Part shown: positions 1-8,477 of the stretch, piece after piece
How the letters are laid out: every line of letters begins with the position of its first letter
Position numbering within the stretch: the stretch's first letter is position 1
DNA from: Chromera velia
Taxonomy: Eukaryota; Sar; Chromeraceae
DNA: 26,453 bases
Direction: 5' to 3'
Assembly (NCBI GenBank): GCA_018398765.1
Contig: JAHBMJ010005284.1
Span: 45,984-72,436, forward strand
The notes under the pieces: generated by a model
Seen by the model: only the letters and a program-made list of their open reading frames with translations
The model's database searches: none
What the model was told of the DNA's origin: nothing
Made by a program: the position numbers and the translations under genes

Positions 1-15
1 GGGGGGGGGGGGGGG
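1..15. repeat. G15 homopolymer at window edge
   Basis: The window begins with fifteen consecutive G residues inside what would be the coding frame (five Gly codons). A run like this is a likely low-accuracy or contig-edge position, so the local reading frame should be treated with caution. Confidence 0.6.
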
Positions 16-205
16 TTGGGGATTGGTCAGAAACTTTCGTTCGTGCTGTTGGTTGTACTGCAGACTAGCTGTGTTGCATTCTTTGTGCTCTACTGGTCAG
101 CCCAGTTCCCTGCAGGGAATTCATCAATTGTGCTTCCTTTGTGGTGTAACAATACTGCATACTCAGTGCTTTCCATTGACCCTTCTCAGTCAGCACACGC
201 TCAAG

Positions 206-245
<40 letters not shown>

Positions 246-401
246 TGTGTGGGTGTGTGTGTGTGCAGCCAGACGCAATACTTTACTACTGCGCTGCATA
301 CAGACTCGGTTATTTCGGGGACCACCTCCTTTACCTGACTCCCATGTGGTTCGTCTCGTCTCGGAGGGTTGACTGTGCAGAGAGGCAAATTTGAACACAC
401 A

Positions 402-450
<49 letters not shown>

Positions 451-3400
451 GACTGACATATATAGACAAATGCACATGGATGTGAAGACATTAGTGTAAG
501 ACTCCCAGCGTTGACTGCTCTGGCATGCGAGCGGCCGGGCAAATCGATTTGTGTGTTGATTCGTGAGCTTCCGGGCCAGTGTCGGAAGCAAGAGAGCGGG
601 AGGGACCTCAAAAGGCCTCTTTTTTCCTCTTTTTTTCTCTTTTTTTCTTTCCACGTACGTGAAGAGAGCGAGCAAGGAAATGGACTGACTCTCTCAGGAG
701 ACTGCCTGCCTAAATTTCGATCGTTTTTGTTTGTTTGTTTGTTTGTTTGTTCAATCATCCAGAAAGTGTCCCATCCGTCTCCATGTGCATCCATCCCAGC
801 CTGGTGTGGGGTTATCCTCAAACGGGACCCTGGTCAAGACCACTCACTCACTCTTAGGCTGCCTGCCCTTGTCCCCCCTGCCTGCCTCTGTTTGTTCAGG
901 AATTCGCGCTCCTGGGCGACCCTCTACCCGACTGAGGGTTGCACTCCCGAGATAGTCGGAAAGGGTGTAGGGAACAGCTTGTCTGTGATCTCACCGTTCT
1001 TGAGGGAAACGGATGACGCAGGGACAGTTCTCGAGGGGCAGCGCACTCCCTCCGCAATATGGAACGAGATCTGGGGACCCCTTCAGGCCGGATGTGCTCC
1101 TTTGGGTCTCTGCGACCTCATCGATCCCCGGGACGCTTGGTCTATTGCCGGGACATTCTATGACGCGGTATGGCTGAGCGCCCTGGGACTGCATTCGTAC
1201 CTCAACGATGGCCAGGCTGCGTTGGATGGCATCACAGCAGACGACCTCAACACGGCCAATGTAACAAAACAGAGTCAGATCTACTCAGGACTGTACAGAG
1301 CGTTGATCAATCAGGACTTCAAGGGCGTCAGTGGGAGAGTGAGGTTTGACTCCAGTGCCAACCGGGTGGCAGACATGACGGTGGGGTATTTCGACACCGA
1401 GTTGGCTGTTGTGGATGTCGGCAGAATCTTCATCGAGACAGGGGAGATCGAGTGGGCAACCCCCCTCTCGTGGACTGACGGGAGCACCTGGCACCCCCCC
1501 AGCGGGCAGTTCGCCAAGGTGGCCCAAGCCCTCGCGATATGTCCAGCAGGATACCAGAGGAACGAACAGGACGGCTGTGTGCCCTGTGAAGCAGGTGGGT
1601 GAGAATTAGAGGGTGGGTGGGTGGGAATAAAAGGGTGGGGGGGTGGGTGGGTGGGTGGGGGCAGCGCATAACTTGGCAAGTCGAGGAGTAAGATGAGATA
1701 CCAGTGAAGGCGTTAGCGAATCAGTGCAGGCAGGAGAAAGGAGGGAGTCATCGCGTAGTGCAGGGGCGGAGGAGTCAGCGGTCGACCGAGGGAAGGTAGC
1801 TCTCTCTCTCTATTTAGTGAGTGGACCTGGAGATAGATCAACAATCCATCCATACCAAGATTCTGCGAAGCCCTGCAATATTGTACACTGTCGGTGGCAA
1901 GGGCAAGGCAGTACCTTACTCATGCATGCAAACAGACGTAGAAACGATCTAAATACATGCATTGCTATTCTATCGATACATGCAGGGTACTTCAGCCCAG
2001 AGGAAGGCAGCAGCTGCATGTGGTGCCCTGTCGGGGCCATCAGTGAGGGCCCCGCTTCGGCTGTTTGTAAGAACTGTTCGGAGGGTTGGTACGCGCCTTC
2101 GACGGGAATGTCCGCTTGTCGTGCGTGTCCGGTGGGATATTTCCGCAACAGCAGTCAGTCAGCAGGCCAGTGCGAGCGCTGTCCGCTGGGCACTTTCAAC
2201 AGCGCCACCGGGAGTGTGCAATGCTCGGTCTGCAAGGACACCAAGACGACGGCTGGGTATGCGTCTATTGTGGAAACTGATTGCACCTGCAAAGAAGGCT
2301 CCTTTCTCAACAAAGTGGTCAGTCAGTCAGCTGCATGCCATCCGTGCAAAAGCTTCTCAACTTCGCGCGCTGCGTCCATCTCCATGCAGATGCAAAAATT
2401 CGCACAGGCACGTGTATGCGCCGAAACGCATGCATGTGGGTGTCCGTCCATCGAAAGCGATCGAGGTATTGAGTCTCAGCTTAAAGTTCTGCAAGAGAGT
2501 TTTTTTCAAACACGCAGACGAGGAACTCTCTGCGAATGAACACAAACGAAACTCCATGCATGTTTACAAGGAGACAGAAAGAAAGAAAGAAAGAAAGAAA
2601 GAAAGGAGGAACCGTGTCATCGAATCGGACGACGGTTATTTGTTTGCAGACGGATACGTGCGAGAGCTGCCTTGAAGCGATGAGGTGCGAAGGAGGTGAT
2701 GGAATTCCGGATGTCAAGCCAGGGTATTGGGCGACGGCAGAGAGTACCGAAAACTTTACGGGTCCTTCTGTGGTCCTCCACTGTTACAGAAACGAGGAGG
2801 TGTGCAAGGGGGGGCCAATGGCGCGGGAGACAAAGGAAGACACCACAACACCGTCACGGCGACTCTTTTCGGTTCGTTTGTGAATGCACCCACTTGCATA
2901 TCTGCAGACAAGCGTATTGATACACGACTGTGAGATAGAAAAGAGAGAGAGAGAGTGCTTCGATGCTTCAAGACGACACATGCTGCATGCGCTTAAGGCG
3001 ACTGTATTGTATAGCTATTCCGTCTGCCTCGCAGACGTACGTGAGAATGGGCACAAAATATTCTAGCTGGATATTTCTTTTCCTGTTCGCTAATTCAGAT
3101 TTGTAAGGTGTGTGTGCTATGTGTTCTGCATGTCTTTGTGTGTGAATAACTCACTGCTGCATGTCTTTGGTGGTAGGTAGGCACCAGATCGACCGACAGC
3201 TCAATTCCATTCATTCGAGTGTGTTGATGCACGCTGACTGTGTGTACACATTACCGATCGATGAATGGATGGATGGATGGATTTGTGTTTGTGTGTGTGT
3301 GCGTATGAACACACAAGTACGCATGCAGAAACAGACATGTCATATATATACTGATCGATCGGTGCATGCATGCAGCTGACAGAATCCGTTGATCCAAACT

Positions 3401-4475
3401 GCGAGGCCCCAAGGTTCGGTCCGATGTGCGACTTTTGTCCTCTAGGAACTTTCAAATCAGGGAAAACGTGCGCAGAGTGCTTCGCGGGATTCGGGGGATT
3501 TCCCCTGTTCGCCCTTCTTCTAGCAGTCATCGCGCTGGTCATTCTCTGTTACTTCACCGTCAACCACAAAGAAGACGCCAGGTCTCACGCGACCACCCAG
3601 GTTACTGTGACGTTCAGCATTTTGCTCAACTTCGTCCAGCAACTTGCGGCAGTCCAAAAAATCCAATTCCGAACGACCGGCATCGTCCATTTTGTTCTGA
3701 GTAGGTTTGCGTATCTAGACTTCGATATGGAGGGAATTCGAAGAGAGTGCTTCCTCCCTGGAGCCTCGGGATTCCAAATTTATATGTTCACTGCCTTACT
3801 GCCTCTTCTCCCTCTGTGTGCCTCTGCTTTGTGTTACGGGGTCAGTCAGCTGCTCAATCGTTACATTTGGTCCAAAATTCCGCCCTGGGACCTCAACAAA
3901 ACAATCAACACCGCCGGATTTTTTCTTTCAACAATATACGTCTCCATCTGCACCCTCACACTCGCCCCCTTCCTGTGCATCCCTCACCCGAAGGGACACA
4001 CAACTTTAGAGCTTTTCCCCTCAGTCACCTGCGGATCGGAGGAACACAGTAGAATGGAAATTCTAGGGGCCGTGGCCATTGTGGTTTACATTTTTGGATT
4101 CCTTTCTTTCCTGGCCATTGTGTCTCTGGGGGCACCCAAATGGGACCAGACACATGCGGGATTCGGCACAAGGTACAACTTCATGATCGGGGACTGTCAC
4201 CCGAAAGTCTGGTGGTGGCCCGTGATGAACTTGACGAAGAACCTCTTGATAGCTGCGGTGCCGCTGATGGAGACAGACAACGGGGGGATTCAGGTCGGTC
4301 GGTCGGTCGGTCTGTACCCTTCTCTTTTCTTCTTTTTTCTTCTCTTCCCTCTGCATCCATCCCTCTGTTCTCCACTTTTTGCGCCCATATCATGCTGTAA
4401 CCTGTTCCTGTCTGCTTGTTTGTCTGCTTGTTTCTGAGGACTCTTTGTACCTGGCCCTGCCCGTGAAGAACACAG

Positions 4476-4532
<57 letters not shown>

Positions 4533-5662
4533 TGTGTGCGTGTGTGCAGATTGTTTTAATGATGCTGGTCTTCCACGTTTTTCTGGTTCTACACGTGTGC
4601 TGCTGGCCTTGGCGAGATTCCGTCAACAACTGGGTGGACCTGAGTGCGACAGTGGTGTTCCTCTGCCTGCTCACGGGCATGATGGCATGGACAGACCACA
4701 CTGCGGCTTCCAATAGCGTTTTCACGGTAATGCTCCCCGTCCTTATAGGTGGCCAACTGTGCGTGAGCATGGCTGTAATTGGCATCGGGTTGTTCCGGTG
4801 CAGTCCTGGCGCTCGTCGAAGAGAGCGCGGCACAAGGGAAGACCTGAAGGCGCGTCTGTTGTCCACAGTTCAAAAATTGAACAGGCAGACGGACGAAGCT
4901 TGGGCCAGTGCAACAGCAGACCGCAACTGGTTGATCACTCTCCTTTCCTGCCCCGATTCCGACATTGAAAGCATTGACAGGTTTCTCGAAATTTGCGAAG
5001 CCGAATTTCTCGATGCACCTGGGGATGGGCAGGCACCGTCCCCCATGAATGGAAGGAAAAGAGGGACACAGGCACAAGCCTACTTCGGGGTGGTAGCAGA
5101 TACCTTTGGGGTTTCAAGCCGCAAACACGTCTCAGGCCGCCGCCTGAAGGTCAGCGTGGCTGCCGCAGCAAAGTCCGTGGGTGCTAGCCCCACGGAATAC
5201 GGAGAAAGAGGAAAGACGGGAGACGGCGGTGTTGCAAGTCTTCGAGAAGAGGGGGAGGAGGGGGAAGCAGATGAGGGACAGGAGTTGGGGGATGACGAAG
5301 AGATAGAAGATGACGACTTTGAAATTGCGTCAGAGAGGACAGACCGTGAAGAAAGGGGAGAAGGGGCAGAAAGGGGGGGGCGTTTCCATTTAAGGAGAAG
5401 GGAAGGGGAAGGAACAGGGGACGATTCTGTGGAATTGGGATCTCCCGTTGCGATTCGTTCGAGGGGGCCGCAGGAGTCCAGCATCCTGTCTATAAAGTCG
5501 GAAGAGTTGGACAATTTAGATATCGCGGAGGAGGAGGAAGAGGAAGAGGATGAGTGGTGTGTGGATATGAACTCCCCCTTGCGAGGAGATCGAGCCGCCG
5601 CATCTTCTTCTTCTTCTTCACCAAAGCGTGTGGACGGTTTCTTTCCTTCAAGATACCGCTAA
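1..5662 (+). CDS. Receptor-like multipass membrane protein: class C-type ligand-binding ectodomain, GCC2/GCC3 cysteine-rich region, ~9 TM (5' partial, ~7 exons)
   Basis: Proposed exons are <1-204, 269-~348 (or 357), 900-1594, 1986-2314, 2650-~2871, 3376-4293 and 4550-5662; phases agree at every junction. The gene is open at the left edge, so the true start is not visible; about 1180 codons are present. In order it encodes a periplasmic-binding-protein/ANF-receptor-like ectodomain (motif FKGVSGRVRFD near 1318-1350), cysteine-rich GCC2/GCC3-type repeats (CxxCPxGxF pattern), a membrane block of about nine hydrophobic segments, and an acidic Ser/Glu-rich tail. This suggests a cell-surface sensor with a cytosolic tail. 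Established: class C GPCRs join such a ligand-binding fold to a Cys-rich linker and 7TM. Inferred: the membrane block here looks more like the many-TM domains attached to GCC2/GCC3 proteins of protists than a canonical 7TM, so G-protein coupling is unproven. An additional small exon between 358 and 899 is possible. Neighbouring DNA downstream is intergenic. Confidence 0.72.
205..268 (+). repeat. Compound (TC)n(TG)n microsatellite filling a 64-bp intron
   Basis: The intron between coding bases 204 and 269 is almost entirely TC repeat followed by TG repeat and ends GTGCAG. It is phase 0 on both sides: frame ..SAHAQ joins PDAILYY... It therefore supplies the polypyrimidine tract and the acceptor. 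Confidence 0.65.
358..899 (+). other. Intron 2 of the receptor-like gene, with (AC)n(AG)n and TTTG repeats
   Basis: It contains (AC)n(AG)n at 395-447, which is the compound microsatellite in antisense orientation, a T-rich stretch near 618-645, and a (TTTG)n run at 725-751. No conserved coding segment was recognised, although a small missed exon cannot be excluded. The acceptor at 898-899 is preceded by a clear pyrimidine tract. Confidence 0.5.
900..1594 (+). CDS. Exon encoding the C-terminal lobe of the ligand-binding ectodomain
   Basis: The acceptor is a pyrimidine-rich run ending TTTGTTCAG at 899 and the donor is GCAG|GTGGGT at 1594/1595, leaving phase 1. The translation holds DAWSIAGTFYDAVWLSALGL (near 1133-1192), then FKGVSGRVRFDSSANR and a short link into the first Cys motif, CPAGYQRNEQDGCVPCEAG. 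The helix with DAVW and the G(V/I)xGxVxFD strand-turn are typical of the extracellular family 3 receptor / ANF-receptor fold. The preceding exon (269-~348) supplies a strand-helix unit reading PDAILYYCAAYRLG. A 511-start ATG in the same frame lies in intron-like sequence and is not favoured as the start. Confidence 0.68.
1595..1985 (+). other. Intron of the receptor-like gene
   Basis: This is a GT..AG intron starting GTGGGT, with a G-rich GGGTGGGT repeat (1610-1665) and ending ACATGCAG. Removing it joins CVPCEAG to GYFSPEEG through a Gly codon, which continues the Cys-rich pattern without a break. Confidence 0.7.
1986..2871 (+). CDS. Two exons encoding the GCC2/GCC3-type cysteine-rich region
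   Basis: Exon 1986-2314 joins exon 900-1594 through a split Gly codon and gives repeated C-x(2)-C-P-x-G-x-[YF] units (GYFSPEEGSSCMWCPVG, GWYAPSTGMSACRACPVG, GTFNSATGSVQCSVC). It ends CTCKEGSFLNK before the donor GTGGTC at 2315. Exon 2650-~2871 begins TDTCESCLEAMRCEGG after TTTGCAG and continues with PGYW and NEEVCKGG, the usual close of this region just before the membrane block. The 3' end at 2871 (donor GTTCGT) is the least certain junction. Intron 2315-2649 contains a GAAA microsatellite. Confidence 0.72.
2574..2605 (+). repeat. (GAAA)n microsatellite in intron 2315-2649
   Basis: About eight GAAA units lie upstream of the TTTGCAG acceptor at 2649. The purine-rich strand is the sense strand here. 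Confidence 0.85.
2872..3375 (+). other. Intron of the receptor-like gene
   Basis: The intron is about 504 bp. It holds short GGAT repeats (3262-3282), a TG run (3284-3300) and TGCATGCA copies next to the acceptor at 3375. No coding signal was recognised. Confidence 0.55.
3376..5662 (+). CDS. Two exons encoding the membrane block and acidic cytosolic tail
   Basis: Exon 3376-4293 follows an acceptor in TGCATGCATGCAG. It opens with a last Cys unit (CEAPRFGPMCDFCPLGTF) and then hydrophobic segments near 3496-3560, 3600-3660, 3778-3850, 3910-3985, 4054-4130 and 4210-4265. A WWWP-x-NLTKN motif precedes the sixth. Exon 4550-5662 (phase 0 on both sides) adds three more segments and a run of basic residues, then a roughly 270-residue tail rich in Glu, Asp, Arg and Ser with a poly-Glu stretch near 5528-5551. 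The stop is TAA at 5660. No kinase or other catalytic domain is visible in the tail. Confidence 0.7.
4294..4549 (+). repeat. Intron ending in compound (TC)n(TG)n microsatellite
   Basis: The donor CAG|GTCGGT starts a GGTC tandem run (4294-4311). The last 76 bp are TC repeat then TG repeat ending GTGCAG at 4549. The intron is phase 0 and joins ..DNGGIQ to IVLMMLVFH.. between membrane segments six and seven. Confidence 0.72.
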
Positions 5663-6039
5663 CTAATGTCGCCTGACTGACAAACCCCTTCTTTTACTCT
5701 CCATCAGGACACTTGCAAGATTGCACCACCTTGGGTGTAAGTTCATGCATACCTGCCTGCGTTGTGGGGGTGTGTCTGTGTCCAAATTTATATATCAGAC
5801 AGAAACGAGAGAAAGGGACCGGCGGGGAAGAGAAAGAGAACACAATGACAGCTAGGGGCCGTGCAAGGACGGAAAGGAAAACTCTTGCAGGGGCAGACGA
5901 TGATCGAGTGAGGATAAGACTTATAGTACCCCCTGCCCACGATTTTATTTTGTCATGCGACTCTGTCAGGAAGAGAATCAAGGAAAACTTTGCTTGAAGA
6001 GAGAGCCAATCAGGCAGTCACTCCTTCAGTGGCTCAGCT

Positions 6040-6130
6040 AATCAGTCGGTCAGTCAGTCAGTCAGCCAGCCAGCTGAATAGTCAGGCAGTCAGTCTTCCA
6101 GTACGTCAGCCCGTCTGTTCGTCAGCCATG
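6040..6130. repeat. Degenerate CAGT tetranucleotide tandem
   Basis: Repeated CAGT/CAGC units (cagtcagtcagtcagccagc and variants) run for about 90 bp with interruptions. Confidence 0.7.
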
Positions 6131-7365
6131 TAGTTAGTTCAGCAAAAGTCAGGGCGAAATGCGAAGGAAGGAGATTGATCTCGTCGTATCGATTGCATGG
6201 ATGAGTTGTCGCTCATGATTCAATTGGCTCTATTTTTACTTCACTCGTCGGTACGCGTTTCTCTTTCTTCTCTTTTTGTCGTTGCTTTTTCAGACCATGG
6301 AAGGAGGGAGGCGGGGAGGGAGAAAGAACGCAGAAGGAAGGACCTGTATCTGACAATCCAGGGACAACCCAGGCCGGGGCAGCCTGTCTTCTACATGAAA
6401 ATGTTATTTGTACATTTTTGTATCTATCTATCTTGTTCTTCGGGTTCGTCCTCCTTGATTTTTTTAGGGCTGAATTCGCGAAGTTCGCACTTCTCCTCAA
6501 TTATTTCAATCATTCATTCGATCGTGGAGTCTCTGGAGAGGGGAAAAGTGAGGGGGTCGGGGCAGGTCATGATGGAGGGAATTAATAAATGACGTCGGGT
6601 CGGCCGGAGAGAAGAAGCTGGAAACAAAGCGGGCAGAGAAGCGGGCAGAAGAAGTGGTGGCAATACAGGAGGGCGAAATTAAGATCATGCAGAGAATAGT
6701 CAGACAGAAATAAAAGCGGGGAAAGGTGAAGAAAGAAGAAAAAAGAAATCCGACCTGACGCAGAAAGAGACCTATTAAGAAACATTAGGCAGGTAGGCAG
6801 ATGCGTTTTTGGGTAAGTTGCGAGTGGGATGCAACCATCGTCGGCGATCAGGATGTTGATCATTGGCTTCTTGAAAGAAAGGGATTCTTTTTTTTTGATG
6901 CGTCCTTCTTGCTCGGTGCGATGCTTTTTCGCAGCACTCTATTTCGACTAACGACTAACTGTGAAAGAAATTCTCGAGTTTCTTTTCACTTCTGCACCAT
7001 GAGCTCCGCGCTCATTCCTCTTACACGGCTCGATCTGAGTCGCTTACGCATTTTATTAAGACTGTATTTCCCTGTGCAGTTTTTGCTCTCCGAGTCTCAA
7101 TCCATTCGATGCATTTATCTAGGACCGATGAGTTGCAGCAAGCAGCTTCAAATTCATCAATGGTGGCGACTGGGCAATACTGCACAAGCTACTGGGGAAC
7201 ATAAGGGCAATCCGATTACTATTTGTAAGCAACATCATGGCTGGTTTTTTAATAAGCTGATACAAAATGACTGACTGAGTGACTATTAAATAACAAAGAG
7301 TCACAAAAGGTTTTTATTCAGTATCAAGAGCCCTTTTATTCATTCTTCCAGCTAGACGATAAAAA

Positions 7366-7434
7366 AATTAAATATTATTATTATTATTATCATTATTATT
7401 ATTATTATATACTATTATTATTATTATTATCATT
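7366..7434. repeat. (ATT)n microsatellite in AT-rich island
   Basis: ATT trinucleotide repeats are interrupted by CATT and TATATACT. They sit within an AT-rich stretch of about 700 bp. Confidence 0.85.
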
Positions 7435-8034
7435 TAAAACAAACTGTATACTAGACTATATAACTCACTATTTATAGTGTACGCATATGCTAAGCTTTTA
7501 TACCAGTGTTTTCATGCGTGTTCGCAGAGTTGTTGTGTTTTTTTGTGTTTTTTAGGGGGCCAGATAGTGATAATTGTTCAATGGTTGATGTAGGAGGACA
7601 TCCAGTGATTTTGAGTTGACACTTTTAATTGCTCGTCTCTCTCAATCTGGCCAGCTTGCCTCTTTCTGCATGAATACTGTGAGTAGGAAGAAAACAAACA
7701 TGGCATGTTATGCCCTGCAGTTGGCCAAAGCCTACCAGAGCCTAAATAGTATGCTCACCGGCCTTAACTGCCTCAATTCATTCATTCACTCATTTTCTAT
7801 TTTTATCTATATAAAAAATAAAAATCTTTTTGCACTTTGTGAAGCGGTGGCGGGTCATAAAGGTGTATTTGGAATAAGAATTTAAATGATTGCTTTGATA
7901 CCGTTTGACCTAGTTTAACCTGATAACTAGCTCAAAAATGTTAAAGAGAAAAGAAACCGCCTTCTATTATCTTTTCCTCCCCAGACTTAAATCAACAACC
8001 CTAAGATCGAGACGTCGACGTCAGTTCGCCCCTC

Positions 8035-8091
8035 TAGACTCTCTCTAGCTGCTTGGTGCAGAAAAAACGACTCCTAGACTCATAGGGAGTG
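8035..8091 (+). repeat. Dispersed repeat, copy 1
   Basis: A 57-bp block beginning TAGACTCTCTCTAGCTGC and ending GGGAGTG matches 23325-23381 at about 80% by eye, in the same orientation. The resemblance continues more weakly downstream (aaggcc near 8160 and near 23430). It is probably part of a transposable element family. Confidence 0.65.
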
Positions 8092-8477
8092 ACCCCCTGG
8101 GAGTCTAAAGAACGGACGTCTAAAAAAAAAACGGACGTCTGAGTTCTGAGACCTGAGAAGGCCGTCCGCTCCGCTGCTAGCTTCCGCGTCTCCATTAATT
8201 TCATTTCCATGCGCACGCAAAAGGACCATGCATTTGCGTGCATCGTGCAGCATGAATGCATGCAACGTGGGGTGTCCTTTGAATTTAAAACGCCTGACCT
8301 TAATTCATCTACTGCGATCATATATATGATAGAATGAATCGAGCCGGTCGAAGAGTGCTGTAACATATGCAGCCCCAACTCGCACATGTTGACAATTAAG
8401 TTGGTTGGGCGCATCCAATATGTATTTCTGAATCACTCCACGGATCTATCCATGTATCGATTTGTGTGTCTTGATTT

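Larger units (their letters stand above)
5663..8477. other. Intergenic region; no gene recognised
   Basis: This 2.8-kb stretch follows the receptor stop and contains only short unconvincing ORFs (for example 5713-5997 and 6801-7274). A degenerate CAGT tandem run lies at about 6040-6130. From about 7270 to 8000 base composition becomes strongly AT-rich, including an ATT repeat. A dispersed repeat copy lies at 8035-8091. I cannot place the polyadenylation site. Confidence 0.55.

Noticed and set aside
511-899. ATG at 511 as the start of the receptor-like protein
   Set aside because: The 511-899 part has T-rich low-complexity translation and lies before a strong acceptor. Upstream exons at <1-204 and 269-~348 read as coding and keep phase.
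5713-5997. 94-codon ORF after the receptor gene
   Set aside because: No recognised motif, no splice support and simple basic composition; more likely 3' UTR or intergenic.
6801-7274. 157-codon ORF in the intergenic region
   Set aside because: No family resemblance and it runs into AT-rich DNA; chance length is plausible.
8034-8414. 126-codon minus-strand ORF
   Set aside because: It overlaps the dispersed repeat and shows no recognisable protein pattern.
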